Shown: positions 34,919-44,203, counted from the first letter of the stretch. The stretch: DNA of 49,657 nucleotides from Acidobacteriota bacterium (GCA_019510095.1 JAEKLB010000024.1:1-49657), one strand, 5' to 3'. Numbers and translations are program-made. The notes: generated from the sequence alone by a model not told the origin.

Positions 34919-36115
34919 ATGTTCGGGCGCTCGTTGCGCCGTCGTCTCGCCGTGCTGGCCGCACGAGTCGATGGCGAGGGGCTTCTCAGCTCGAGCGCCG
35001 AGGCATCCCTCGCCCGGATCGAGCGGGTCATCGAGAACCACCGCGAGCAGCTCGACGAGGGCCGTCGTGACGTTGCCCGGGCCTGGCGTGCGCTCGACGG
35101 CATTCCCCAGGGCGTCGTGCTCTGTGACGATGAGGGTCGCGAGGTCTTCCGGAACGAGATGGCCCACGCCTTCGTCGACGCCCGCCACGCCGAAGCGCTC
35201 GTGGAGCAAGCGGTGCAGGAACAGCTCGCGGCGGCCCTCGCGGGTGCGGCCGGGCGACGGAGCCTCGACATCCTCGGTCCTCCCCGGCGCATGCTCGTGA
35301 TCACGGCCGCGCCGCTTGACGACGGCGCCCGCCCGGTCGGTGCCGTGGCAGTGATCGACGACGTGTCCGAGCGGCGCCGGCTCGAAGCCGTTCGCCGCGA
35401 CTTCGTTGCCAACATCAGCCACGAGCTGAAGACACCCATCGGGGCCCTGGGGTTGCTGGCCGAGACCATTGCCAGCGAGGAGGACCCGACCGTCATGCGC
35501 CGGTTGGCCGAGCGCATGACCGGCGAGGCGTTCCGGGTGGGGCGGATCATCGACGACCTCCTCGCCCTGTCGCAGATCGAGGCCGAGGAGCAGCCGCTGC
35601 GTGAGCTCCTGGCGGTGTCGGCGCTGGCGGCCGAGGCGATCGATCGCATCGTCTCGTTGGCCGAGGCCCAGCACATCGTCATCGACGTGAGCGGTGTTGG
35701 TCCTCGCCACAGCGTGCGGGGCGACCGCCGCCAGTTGGTCTCGGCGCTCGCCAACCTGCTCGAGAACGCCTGCAAGTACAGCGACCCGGACTCGATCGTC
35801 GAGGTGGCGTCGGTCGCCGACGGCACCTGGGTCGAGATCTCGGTCCGCGACCGGGGCATCGGCATCCCGACACGCGACCTCGAACGGGTCTTCGAGCGCT
35901 TCTATCGCGTCGACCGCGCCCGCAGCCGGGAGACCGGCGGCACCGGCCTGGGCCTGGCCATCGTCCGCCACGTCGCCGGCAACCACAGCGGCGAGGTGCG
36001 CGTCGACTCGCAGGAGGGCGAGGGCTCCACCTTCACCCTGCGGCTCCCGTCCGGTCCCGGCCCGGTCGCGGTCAGCACGTTCGACGAGCCCCACCACCAA
36101 GCGGAATCGGCATGA
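34919..36115 (+). CDS. PhoR/SenX3-like histidine kinase without recognisable TM segment
   Basis: PAS-like region then RRDFVANISHELKTPIGALGLLAETI, NLLENACKYS, GTGLGLAIVRHVAGNHSGEV. Confidence 0.92.
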   Translation: MFGRSLRRRLAVLAARVDGEGLLSSSAEASLARIERVIENHREQLDEGRRDVARAWRALDGIPQGVVLCDDEGREVFRNEMAHAFVDARHAEALVEQAVQEQLAAALAGAAGRRSLDILGPPRRMLVITAAPLDDGARPVGAVAVIDDVSERRRLEAVRRDFVANISHELKTPIGALGLLAETIASEEDPTVMRRLAERMTGEAFRVGRIIDDLLALSQIEAEEQPLRELLAVSALAAEAIDRIVSLAEAQHIVIDVSGVGPRHSVRGDRRQLVSALANLLENACKYSDPDSIVEVASVADGTWVEISVRDRGIGIPTRDLERVFERFYRVDRARSRETGGTGLGLAIVRHVAGNHSGEVRVDSQEGEGSTFTLRLPSGPGPVAVSTFDEPHHQAESA

Positions 36116-36140
36116 TCGACCCAGAGGAGACACACGAGCA

Positions 36141-36884
36141 ATGAGCAACGTCCTGGATCAGCGCACCACGATCCTGGTGGTGGAGGACGAGGAGTCCTTC
36201 ATCGATGCCTTGGCGGTTGGCCTCCAGCGTGAGGGCTTCCGTGTCGAGGTGGCCCGCGACGGCGCCGAGGCCCTCGAGCTCTTCGAGCTCGTCCAGCCCG
36301 ATCTCATCCTCCTCGACGTCATGCTGCCCCGTGTCTCGGGCATCGACGTGTGCCGCCAGATCCGCACCACGTCGCAGGTGCCGATCATCATGGTGACGGC
36401 CAAGGCTTCCGAGATCGACACCGTTGTCGGCCTGGAGGTCGGCGCTGATGACTACGTCTCCAAGCCCTACCGGCTGCGGGAGCTCGTGGCCCGCATGCGG
36501 GCCGCGTTGCGCCGGGCATCTGCCGAGGGCAGGGTGGCGACGCTCCCGGCCGACGACGCCGACGTGCTCGAGATCGGCGACGTCCGCCTCGACGCCGACC
36601 GCCACGAGGTGACCATCCGGGGTGCTCAGGTCGCCTTGCCCCTCAAGGAGTTCGAGCTGCTCGACGTGCTGCTCTCGCACGCCGGGCGGGTGTTGACGCG
36701 TGACACGCTCATCAGCCGGGTCTGGGGCGCCGACTACGTCGGCGACACCAAGACCCTCGATGTGCACATCAAACGGCTGCGGGCCAAGGTCGAGGCCGAT
36801 CCGTCGCGCCCATCCCGGATCGTCACCATCCGGGGCCTGGGCTACAAGTACGAGCTGCCGAAGGACCCCGTCCGATCGCAGTAG
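36141..36884 (+). CDS. OmpR-family response regulator (PhoP/RegX3-like)
   Basis: ILVVEDEESFIDAL, LILLDVMLPRVSGIDVC, KTLDVHIKRLRAKVEADPSRPSRIVTIRGLGYKYE. Confidence 0.94.
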   Translation: MSNVLDQRTTILVVEDEESFIDALAVGLQREGFRVEVARDGAEALELFELVQPDLILLDVMLPRVSGIDVCRQIRTTSQVPIIMVTAKASEIDTVVGLEVGADDYVSKPYRLRELVARMRAALRRASAEGRVATLPADDADVLEIGDVRLDADRHEVTIRGAQVALPLKEFELLDVLLSHAGRVLTRDTLISRVWGADYVGDTKTLDVHIKRLRAKVEADPSRPSRIVTIRGLGYKYELPKDPVRSQ

Positions 36885-36889
36885 CCCTC

Positions 36890-36940
36890 CGAGTTCTGGG
36901 CAGAAACGTGCGCTCGGCGAGCTCTATTGCCCAGAACTCG
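36890..36940. terminator. Palindrome at convergent junction, right arm inside the AlkB-like CDS
   Basis: CGAGTTCTGGGCA...TGCCCAGAACTCG (13 bp) with inner GCTCG-g-CGAGC. Confidence 0.65.
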
Positions 36941-37619
36941 ATCGTTTGCCGCCGTAGGCGAGCGGCGCTCGGTACGACCCGCCCACGAACGGCCGCCCCC
37001 GCTGGCGGGCGTGGCGCCACTGGATCGAGATGCGGGGCCCGAGGGGCTCGTCCGGTCTGTACGGCACCGAGTGCTCCCAGTCCGCTTGGCACCGGCCGCC
37101 CATGACCAGGAGGTCCCCCGCTGCTGGTCGCAGGTCATGGGTCGCGCCCTTGCCGACGGCGTCGGCGTGGCGGCTGGCCCGGGGCCGTAGGAGCCAGGGG
37201 CGGGCAGCGCCAAGGGTGAGGATGGCGATCACAGTGTCGTCGAGCCAGCGCATGTCGGTATCACGGTGGAAGGCCTGGCCGTCGCTCCCGTCGCGATAGA
37301 GGATGAGGCCGAAGCCCTCGAAGGTGACGCCGTAGTGGTGTTGCAGGGTGCGGTGGATCGGGGCCAGGGCGGGATGGGGAAGAGGTGTGCCCCGCCGCCA
37401 CATCGATCCGAGGCGACGCTCCTCGACCCAGTGGTCGTACCGGAAGAGTTGGCTGCTGCGCCAGGCCACCCCGCTGTGCAGCGCGTCGAACAGGTCGTCG
37501 GCGCCGCTGAGCCAGCCGCGGCCCACGTCGACCCACGACGTCTCGTCGAGCTGGAGCCGCTCGATCCCAACCGTGGCGTCGACGCCGATGTGCTCGCCGG
37601 CAGCAGCGCTGTCGCCCAC
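36924..37619 (-). CDS. AlkB-like 2-oxoglutarate/Fe(II) dioxygenase
   Basis: FEGFGLILYRDGSDGQAFHRDTDMRWLDDTVIAILTLG, ...LGPRISIQWRHA (HxD and Arg motifs). Confidence 0.85.
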   Translation of the reverse strand: MGDSAAAGEHIGVDATVGIERLQLDETSWVDVGRGWLSGADDLFDALHSGVAWRSSQLFRYDHWVEERRLGSMWRRGTPLPHPALAPIHRTLQHHYGVTFEGFGLILYRDGSDGQAFHRDTDMRWLDDTVIAILTLGAARPWLLRPRASRHADAVGKGATHDLRPAAGDLLVMGGRCQADWEHSVPYRPDEPLGPRISIQWRHARQRGRPFVGGSYRAPLAYGGKRSSSGQ

Positions 37620-37759
37620 GCCTCAAGCATGCCCGCATCCCTTCCCTGAGTTGTCGTTCCCGCGAAGTTCATCCTGCTCTGGCCGGGCGGCGACCAACTC
37701 GACACCTGGCCGCGAGATGGTGAGTGCGTGCCCAACCGGCACCATCGAAAGGAGCGCCA

Positions 37760-38047
37760 ATGTCAGGGATGCCCATCGAGATGCTCACCGAGGTCGACGA
37801 GCTCGCGGCCCTACCTCATTGGTCGGTGCACGACCTCCGGCCGGACACACGACGCGTCCTGGCCGCCATGCCTGCAGAGGCGGTTCAGTGCGCCCTGGCG
37901 CTGAGTCGCTCCCAAGCCAGCGCCGCGTCCCGTCGGTTGACGCATCGGGCGCTCGTCGTGCTGGCGTGCCACGACCACGGCGATCCGTTCTCAGGGGTCC
38001 TGGACGGCGCGCGTCGCGGTTGCCGTCAGCTGGCCTTCGCCGGCTGA
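37760..38047 (+). CDS. Hypothetical small protein (95 aa)
   Basis: AAAGGAG RBS before ATG 37760; MSGMPIEMLTEVDELAALPHWSVHDLRPDTRRVLAAMPAEAVQ... Confidence 0.6.
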   Translation: MSGMPIEMLTEVDELAALPHWSVHDLRPDTRRVLAAMPAEAVQCALALSRSQASAASRRLTHRALVVLACHDHGDPFSGVLDGARRGCRQLAFAG

Positions 38048-38068
38048 CGGTCCTGAGCGCGGGACAAA

Positions 38069-38112
38069 ACGTCGAGGCCCCCGCCGGTAGCAACCGGCGG
38101 GGGCCTCGACGT
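38069..38112. terminator. Perfect 20-bp stem, 4-nt loop (bidirectional terminator candidate)
   Basis: ACGTCGAGGCCCCCGCCGGT-agca-ACCGGCGGGGGCCTCGACGT. Confidence 0.85.
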
Positions 38113-38140
38113 CAGGGGAGAGCGGTGGAGCTCGTTCGGG

Positions 38141-39484
38141 TTACGGCCGGTCGACGGTGGCGCTGTGGAAGCCCGCCTTCTTCAAGCGGTTCACGAGGGC
38201 CTGGGCCTGGCCGTGGTTGGACTGCGGCTTCTCGACGTCGAAGCGGTTCTTCGCCTCGCGCTCGACGACGAAGCCGGTGAAGCCCTTCTTCGCCAGGGTG
38301 GCTCGCAGCGACTTGGCCTTGGCCAAGGTGGCCACCTTCTTGGCCGATGCCTGGAAGGAGACCTTCTTGGCGGTCGTACCAGTCGGCTTGGTGGTGGGGG
38401 TACCCGGCTGGGTCGTCGTCGGACCAGCGTTCGGCCGAGGATCGTCGCCCGGGACCTTGTCGAGGTTGGCCATGGCCGCCGCGATCATGTTGGCCGGCAG
38501 CGGTGCGTAGTTGAGCGGGGCCGCCCTGTCCTGGCCAGCGTGGAGGATGTAGTAGATCCACGCCTTGAGGTTGGTGCCGAGCTGCTCGTTCATGTTGGTC
38601 GGGATGAGCAGGTAGGTCACGGCGACGAGCGGGTAGGCGCCGCTGGTGCCCGTGGTCCAGGCCGGGTCCATGTTGACGGTGCCGTCGGCGTTGACGACGC
38701 CGTCAGCCACCGCGTCGGTGACTGCCTTGGTGGTGGGCTGGACGAACTGGTCGCCGCTGTTGCGGACGCTGGCCGTGCTGAGACCGCGCTCCTTGGCGAA
38801 GCTGACCTCCATGTATCCGATGCCGCCACTGGCGGCGACGACGCCATTGGCGACGCCGTCGTTGCCCGACTTGGCGATCTGGCCGTTGTCGGTCGGGAAC
38901 TGCGAGGTGGCGCCGTAGCGCCACGAGCTCTTGGCGGCGGCGTTGAGGAAGCCGGTGAAGTTCGCCGAGGTGCCCGAGCTGTCGGACCGCACGAACGCCT
39001 GGATGGGCAGGTTCGGCAGCCCGCTGTTGCCGTCGTTGGCGATCCGGCCGGAGTTCCAGTTGGTGATCTCGCCGGAGAAGATTCCGGCGATCGTGGGCGG
39101 GCTGAGCTTCAGGGACGGGTTGCCCGGGAGGTTGTAGCCCAGGGCGATGCCGCCGGAGATCTCGGTCAGGTTGACGAAGTTGCCGTACTTGGCCTTCAAG
39201 GCCGCGGTGTCGGACGCCGACGCGGGCGTGTCGCTACCGGCGAAGTCGACGGTGCCGTTGATGAGCTGGCTCCGGCCAGCACCCGAGCCGACGCCCGTGT
39301 AGTTGATCGTGACGCCGGCGCTCTTCTTGAAGTCGGCCTTCCATTGCTCGATGATGTTGAGCGGGAAGGTCGCGCCCGCGCCGCTCACGGATGTCTTCTT
39401 GTCCACCTCTGCCGATGCGGACGCAGCACCAGCTACGACCAGTCCGGCAGCGAGCAATCCCGCCGTGAATCGCTTGCCTCGCAC
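38141..39484 (-). CDS. pstS: PstS-family phosphate-binding protein with Pro/Thr linker and C-terminal SPOR-like domain; non-lipoprotein signal peptide
   Basis: GAGATFPLNIIEQW...INYTGVGSGAGRSQLINGTVDFAGSD; C-term FQASAKKVATLAKAKSLRATLAKKGFTGFVVEREAKNRFDVEKPQSNHGQAQALVNRLKKAGFHSATVDRP. Confidence 0.9.
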   Translation of the reverse strand: MRGKRFTAGLLAAGLVVAGAASASAEVDKKTSVSGAGATFPLNIIEQWKADFKKSAGVTINYTGVGSGAGRSQLINGTVDFAGSDTPASASDTAALKAKYGNFVNLTEISGGIALGYNLPGNPSLKLSPPTIAGIFSGEITNWNSGRIANDGNSGLPNLPIQAFVRSDSSGTSANFTGFLNAAAKSSWRYGATSQFPTDNGQIAKSGNDGVANGVVAASGGIGYMEVSFAKERGLSTASVRNSGDQFVQPTTKAVTDAVADGVVNADGTVNMDPAWTTGTSGAYPLVAVTYLLIPTNMNEQLGTNLKAWIYYILHAGQDRAAPLNYAPLPANMIAAAMANLDKVPGDDPRPNAGPTTTQPGTPTTKPTGTTAKKVSFQASAKKVATLAKAKSLRATLAKKGFTGFVVEREAKNRFDVEKPQSNHGQAQALVNRLKKAGFHSATVDRP

Positions 39485-39545
39485 GTTGTTCTCCCTTGTC
39501 GGTGTTGTGCTGTCATCTCAAGCTGTTGCGGGAGACGGTAAGGAG

Positions 39546-39600
39546 GCAACGCGAACACCAAAGAGGGAGCAGGTGACCGGGAGGTGAACAGCGCCCGAAC
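39546..39600 (-). promoter_or_regulatory. PHO-box array upstream of pstS2
   Basis: minus strand GTTCGGGCGCT GTTCACCTCCC GGTCACCTGCT (ccctctttggt) GTTCGCGTTGC in 11-bp register. Confidence 0.65.
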
Positions 39601-39608
39601 GTCTGCCC

Positions 39609-39896
39609 ATGAGCAGGGGGGCCACCGAAGAACCACCGCGCGCGAGGCCCGGCCTGCGAGCATGGAAGGCCATGAGACGTGAAGAGCCCGGCGAGGACCG
39701 TGTCCTGACCCCGCGGATGATCGGCACCATCGCCGCGGTCATCCTCGCTCTGGTGTTCATCGCCGAGAACACGGCGAAGACCGACATCCGGTTCATCGTC
39801 CCGAAGGTGCAGTCACCCCTCTGGGTCGCGCTCCTGGTGACCTTCGTGGTCGGCGCCGCCGCCGGTTGGTTCGCCGCCCGCTCCCGCCGCGACTGA
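39609..39896 (+). CDS. LapA-domain (DUF1049-like) membrane protein
   Basis: MIGTIAAVILALVFIAENTAKTDIRFIVPKVQSPLWVALLVTFVVGAAAGWFAARSRR. Confidence 0.8.
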   Translation: MSRGATEEPPRARPGLRAWKAMRREEPGEDRVLTPRMIGTIAAVILALVFIAENTAKTDIRFIVPKVQSPLWVALLVTFVVGAAAGWFAARSRRD

Positions 39897-40736
39897 TCAG
39901 CCGAACCGGCCGTTGATGTAGTCCTCGGTCCGGGGGTCGTTGGGGGCCGTGAACAGCTCGCTCGTCGGGCCGAACTCGACGACGGTGCCGGGCCGGCCCT
40001 CGTCGCCGAGGAAGAACGCGGTGTAGTCCGAGACTCGCGCCGCCTGCTGCATGTTGTGGGTGACGATGACGATCGTGACGCTGCCGACGATGTCGCGGAT
40101 CGTCTCCTCGATGCGCAGGGTGGAGGTCGGGTCGAGGGCCGAGCACGGCTCGTCCATGAGCAGCACCCGCGGCGACACCGCCAGGGCCCGGGCGATGCAC
40201 AGCCGCTGCTGCTGGCCGCCTGACAGGGCGCCGCCGGCAGAGCCGAGGCGGTCCTTCACCTCGCGCCAGAGGCCGGCCTGATCGAGGCAACGCTCGACCA
40301 GGTCGTCGTTGCTCCCCTCGTTCTTGATGCCGGCGAGCTTGAGCCCCGACAGCACGTTCTCGCGGATCGTCATGGTCGGGAACGGGTTGGGCTTCTGGAA
40401 CACCATGCCGATGTGGCGACGGGTCTCGGCCGGCCGCACACCGATGCCGTACACGTCGGCGCCGTCCAGCAGCACCTCGCCGGCCAATGACGACTTCGGG
40501 ACGAGCTCGTGCATGCGGTTGAGCACCCGGAGGAACGTCGACTTGCCGCAACCCGACGGCCCGATGATGGCCGTGACCGAGTTGGCCGGCATGGCCAAGG
40601 AGATGTCGTCGAGGATCTGGTGCTCGGCGAACCAGGCCGCCACGGTCCGGGCCTCGAGCGTGGCCCCGTTGCCGGTCGGGAGGACAGCGGGGTCGATCAT
40701 CGAGACCGGAGGAGCAGGAGTGGTCGTCATGTTCAT
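39897..40736 (-). CDS. pstB: Phosphate ABC transporter ATP-binding protein (second copy)
   Basis: [61 protein letters not shown]. Confidence 0.96.
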   Translation of the reverse strand: MNMTTTPAPPVSMIDPAVLPTGNGATLEARTVAAWFAEHQILDDISLAMPANSVTAIIGPSGCGKSTFLRVLNRMHELVPKSSLAGEVLLDGADVYGIGVRPAETRRHIGMVFQKPNPFPTMTIRENVLSGLKLAGIKNEGSNDDLVERCLDQAGLWREVKDRLGSAGGALSGGQQQRLCIARALAVSPRVLLMDEPCSALDPTSTLRIEETIRDIVGSVTIVIVTHNMQQAARVSDYTAFFLGDEGRPGTVVEFGPTSELFTAPNDPRTEDYINGRFG

Positions 40737-41815
40737 CAGGCTGCCTTTCGGACGCGCCCGAACAGGCGGGCCACGGTGAAGAGGGTGAGCACGAGCAGGA
40801 TGAGCACCAGGGCGCCCGCCCAACCGCGGGCGACCTGGGAGGGCACGGCGTTTCGCACCCGCTGGTAGACGAAGAGCGGCAGCGACGATTGGGCGCCCTT
40901 GGTCGGGTTGACGTTGACGCTGTCGGTGCCGAACGCCGTCATCAGGAGAGGCGCAGTCTCCCCGGCGATCCGGGCCACGCCGAGGATGCCAGCGGTGATG
41001 AGCCCGCTGCGGGCGGTCGGCAGGACGATGCTGGTGACCGTGCGCCACTTCGGCGCGCCGAGGGCGAGTGATGACTCGCGCAGCCCGTCGGGCACCAACT
41101 TGAGCATCTCCTCGGCGGTACGGGCGACGGTGGGGAGCATCAACACCGACAGCGCCATGGCGGCGGCCAGTCCGGAGAAGCCCTTCTCGAGCCGCACCAC
41201 CCAGAGCGTGTAGATGAAGAGGCCGGCGACCACCGATGGGATGCCGCTCATCGAGTCGACGAAGAAGCGCACGACTCGAGTGAGCCGGCCGGGGTACTCC
41301 GACAGGTAGACGGCAGTGAGGATGCCGAGCGGCGTGGCGATCAACGAGGCCAGGCCGACCTGCTCGACCGAGCCGATGATGGCGTGCTCGGCGCCGCCGG
41401 CTGACGCCGGATCGAGCGGCCCGACCTCCTCGAGGGTCTTGGTGAAGAACCCGGGGTGCATGCCGCCGATGCCCTTCGACACCACGTACCAGACGATGAA
41501 GCCGAGTGGCACCAGCGCGACGCCAGCCGACCCGGTGATGAGGATGGTTGCGGTCCGGTCTTTGGCCGCCTGCGGGTCGAGCCGCAACGAGACGTCGACG
41601 ACCTCGAGCGCGACGAAGGCGGCGAACGCGAAGACCACCGAACCGAACGCGCCGCTGAGCGGCGTCGCCAGGAACACGAGCGCGGTGAGGATGACGGCGA
41701 CGCCGGCAACGCCAGCGATCCGCACGCCTTCGGCAGGGGTGATGGCCTGCGGGCGGCGGCGAGTGGGGGTGGGCAGCGACGCCGGGTTCGGTGACGGGAC
41801 GGTCGTGACGGTCAT
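40736..41815 (-). CDS. pstA: Phosphate ABC transporter permease (second copy), N-terminal extension
   Basis: [59 protein letters not shown]. Confidence 0.94.
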   Translation of the reverse strand: MTVTTVPSPNPASLPTPTRRRPQAITPAEGVRIAGVAGVAVILTALVFLATPLSGAFGSVVFAFAAFVALEVVDVSLRLDPQAAKDRTATILITGSAGVALVPLGFIVWYVVSKGIGGMHPGFFTKTLEEVGPLDPASAGGAEHAIIGSVEQVGLASLIATPLGILTAVYLSEYPGRLTRVVRFFVDSMSGIPSVVAGLFIYTLWVVRLEKGFSGLAAAMALSVLMLPTVARTAEEMLKLVPDGLRESSLALGAPKWRTVTSIVLPTARSGLITAGILGVARIAGETAPLLMTAFGTDSVNVNPTKGAQSSLPLFVYQRVRNAVPSQVARGWAGALVLILLVLTLFTVARLFGRVRKAA

Positions 41816-42807
41816 CAGTCGACCAGCCCCCTCGAGGAGCGCGACCGGTTGACGACGACACGGGCGACCATGTTGACGATCAGCGTGACGACGAACAGGA
41901 CCAACCCGGCGGCGACCAGTGCCTTGCGGCCAGCCAGGCCGGCCTCGGGGAACTGATTGGCGATGTGGGCTGCGACCGAGCCGCCACCCGGCTCGAGGAT
42001 GTGCGGGGTGATCTGGAAGTTGATGCTCAGGATGAGCGCGACGGCGATGGTCTCGCCCAGCGCCCGGCCGAGCCCGAGCATGGCGGCACCGACCATCCCG
42101 CTCCGGCCGAACGGCAAGATGACCCGGCGCACCATGCCCCACCGGGTCCCGCCCAAGGCCAGGGCGCCTTCGCACGTCGTTCGGGGCACCTGGGCGAAGA
42201 CCTCGCGGGTCACCGAGGCGATGATCGGCAGGATCATGAGGGCGACGACGATGCCGCACACGAACATCGACGAGCCGAACACCCGCCTCGACGTGTGGAA
42301 GATCGGGATGAAGCCAAGGTGGTCGGTCAGCCACCGGCTGGTGCCGTTCAGCCGGGGGGAGAGCCAGTAGAGGCCCCACATGCCGTAGATCAGTGATGGG
42401 ATGGCGGCGAGGAGGTCGATCATCGTCACCAGTGGGCGGGCCAGCCAGCGGGGGGCGTACTCGTTGACGTAGAGCGCCGAGCCGACGGCAACGGGGAGGG
42501 CGATGGCCAGGGCGACGAGGGCGATGACGAGGGTGCCGACCAGCAGGGCCGCCACGCCGAACACCGGCGGGGTGAGATCGGGGAACCACTGGAAGCGAAC
42601 GAGGAATGACCAGCCCGCCTGGTGGAGTGCCGGCCACGCCTCCATGAAGAGGAAGAGGAAGATCAGGCCGAGGATGGCGAGCACCGACCAGGCCGCGCCG
42701 ATGACCAGCGCTTGGAAGGCGCGGTCGGCCCGCGTCGGCGAGGCCACGATCCGGCGCCGGACCGGGGCGGCAACGCCGTCCGGAAGGGTGGTGACCGCCA
42801 CGAGCAC
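41815..42807 (-). CDS. pstC: Phosphate ABC transporter permease (second copy)
   Basis: [36 protein letters not shown]. Confidence 0.94.
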   Translation of the reverse strand: MLVAVTTLPDGVAAPVRRRIVASPTRADRAFQALVIGAAWSVLAILGLIFLFLFMEAWPALHQAGWSFLVRFQWFPDLTPPVFGVAALLVGTLVIALVALAIALPVAVGSALYVNEYAPRWLARPLVTMIDLLAAIPSLIYGMWGLYWLSPRLNGTSRWLTDHLGFIPIFHTSRRVFGSSMFVCGIVVALMILPIIASVTREVFAQVPRTTCEGALALGGTRWGMVRRVILPFGRSGMVGAAMLGLGRALGETIAVALILSINFQITPHILEPGGGSVAAHIANQFPEAGLAGRKALVAAGLVLFVVTLIVNMVARVVVNRSRSSRGLVD

Positions 42808-42851
42808 AGCTTCATCGGGCGAGGTGGCAGCGGTCCGGCCGCCAGATGGCT

Positions 42852-42873
42852 TTCAGGTGAACGGTGGTTGAAC
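42852..42873 (-). promoter_or_regulatory. PHO box upstream of pstC2
   Basis: minus strand GTTCAACCACC|GTTCACCTGAA, 45 bp before pstC2 start. Confidence 0.6.
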
Positions 42874-42946
42874 GACCATTCGCGATTCGACCGGATCGGG
42901 CCAAGCGTTGCGGTCGCCCGCCGGCGCCTCGTCGTAGCCTGAGCCG

Positions 42947-44203
42947 GTGGCCGGCTCCCGCCGAACGTCGGTGCCACGCCCGGGCAGCCCGGCGGCCGAC
43001 TCCGGGTGGCGGCCCCTCGCGCCACGGCGGCCCGGCCCGGTGCCCCCGTTCGCCCGGCTGGCGCGCGCTCACGCCCTGAGCTCGGCTGGCGATGCCCTGG
43101 TCGCCATCGGGCTGGCCGGCTCGCTGTTCTTCTCCATCAGCCCCGAGGCGGCGAGAGGGAAGGTCGCCCTCTACCTGGCGCTGACGATGGCCCCGTTCGC
43201 CTTGGTGGCGCCGCTCATCGGCCCCCTGCTCGACCGCCAGCAGGGCAGCCGCCGTGCCGTGCTGGTCGGGTCGATCGCCGGGCGAGCCGTGGTCTGCTTC
43301 CTGATGTCCCGCCATCTCCACGGGCTGCTGCTGTTCCCCGAGGCGTTCGCCGCCCTGGTGCTCGGCAAGGCCTACGCGGTGGCCAAGGCGGCGCTGGTGC
43401 CGGCGGTCGTCGACGATCCCGGTGAGCTGGTGCAGGCCAACGCCAAGCTCACCTTGATCTCGGCGGCGATGGGCTTCGCTGCCGCCGGCCCAGGCGTGCT
43501 CGCCTACCAGCTCGGCGGTGAATGGGTGCTGGGTCTGGCCGCTGTCACCTTCGCGGTTGGCGTCGGGTTCGGCTTGCAGATCCCGCGAGCGAGTGCCCCG
43601 GTGCCGGCCACCGCGGCCGAGCGAGCCGAGCTGCGTGGCACGGGCGTCCTGCTCGCCGCCGCAGCCATGGCCGTGCTGCGGGGTCTGGTCGGGTTCCTCG
43701 CCTTCCTGTTGGCCTTCTCGCTGCGGGCCGACGACGCGCCGGCGTGGTGGTTCGGCGTGGTGATCGCCGCGAGTGGCTTCGGCGCGGTCGCGGGCGCGGT
43801 GCTCGCTCCCTTGGTCCGGCGATTCTTGCGCGAGGAGCGCATCCTTCTCGGCTGCCTCATCGTCGTCGCCGTGGGTGGCCTGCTCGCAGTGCAGCAGGCG
43901 GCCGGCCGGCCAGCGGGTGCCGTCTTGGCCTTCGCCATGGGCACCGCGGCGAGTGCCGCCCGGCTGTGCTTCGACGCCATCGTGCAGCGCGACGCGCCCG
44001 ACGCCGACAAGGGGCGGTCCTTCGCCCGGTTCGAGACGCGGTTCCAGCTGGCGTGGGTGCTGGGCGCGCTGGTGCCGGTGGCCCTCTCGGTGCCGACCGA
44101 CGTCGGCTACAGCATCATCGCCATCGCCGCCACGGTCCCTGCCGTGTCGTACCTCACCGGGCGCCAGCCATGGAAGCTCACGACGCGGGGCGCGGTCGGA
44201 TGA
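42947..44203 (+). CDS. MFS-type transporter
   Basis: ~12 hydrophobic segments, MAPFALVAPLIGPLLDRQQGSRRAVL. Confidence 0.8.
   Translation: MAGSRRTSVPRPGSPAADSGWRPLAPRRPGPVPPFARLARAHALSSAGDALVAIGLAGSLFFSISPEAARGKVALYLALTMAPFALVAPLIGPLLDRQQGSRRAVLVGSIAGRAVVCFLMSRHLHGLLLFPEAFAALVLGKAYAVAKAALVPAVVDDPGELVQANAKLTLISAAMGFAAAGPGVLAYQLGGEWVLGLAAVTFAVGVGFGLQIPRASAPVPATAAERAELRGTGVLLAAAAMAVLRGLVGFLAFLLAFSLRADDAPAWWFGVVIAASGFGAVAGAVLAPLVRRFLREERILLGCLIVVAVGGLLAVQQAAGRPAGAVLAFAMGTAASAARLCFDAIVQRDAPDADKGRSFARFETRFQLAWVLGALVPVALSVPTDVGYSIIAIAATVPAVSYLTGRQPWKLTTRGAVG

Noticed and set aside
37666-37687. Additional PHO box (GTTCATCCTGC) before the 95-aa ORF
   Set aside because: Only one unit resembles the consensus; the next 11-mer (TCTGGCCGGGC) does not.
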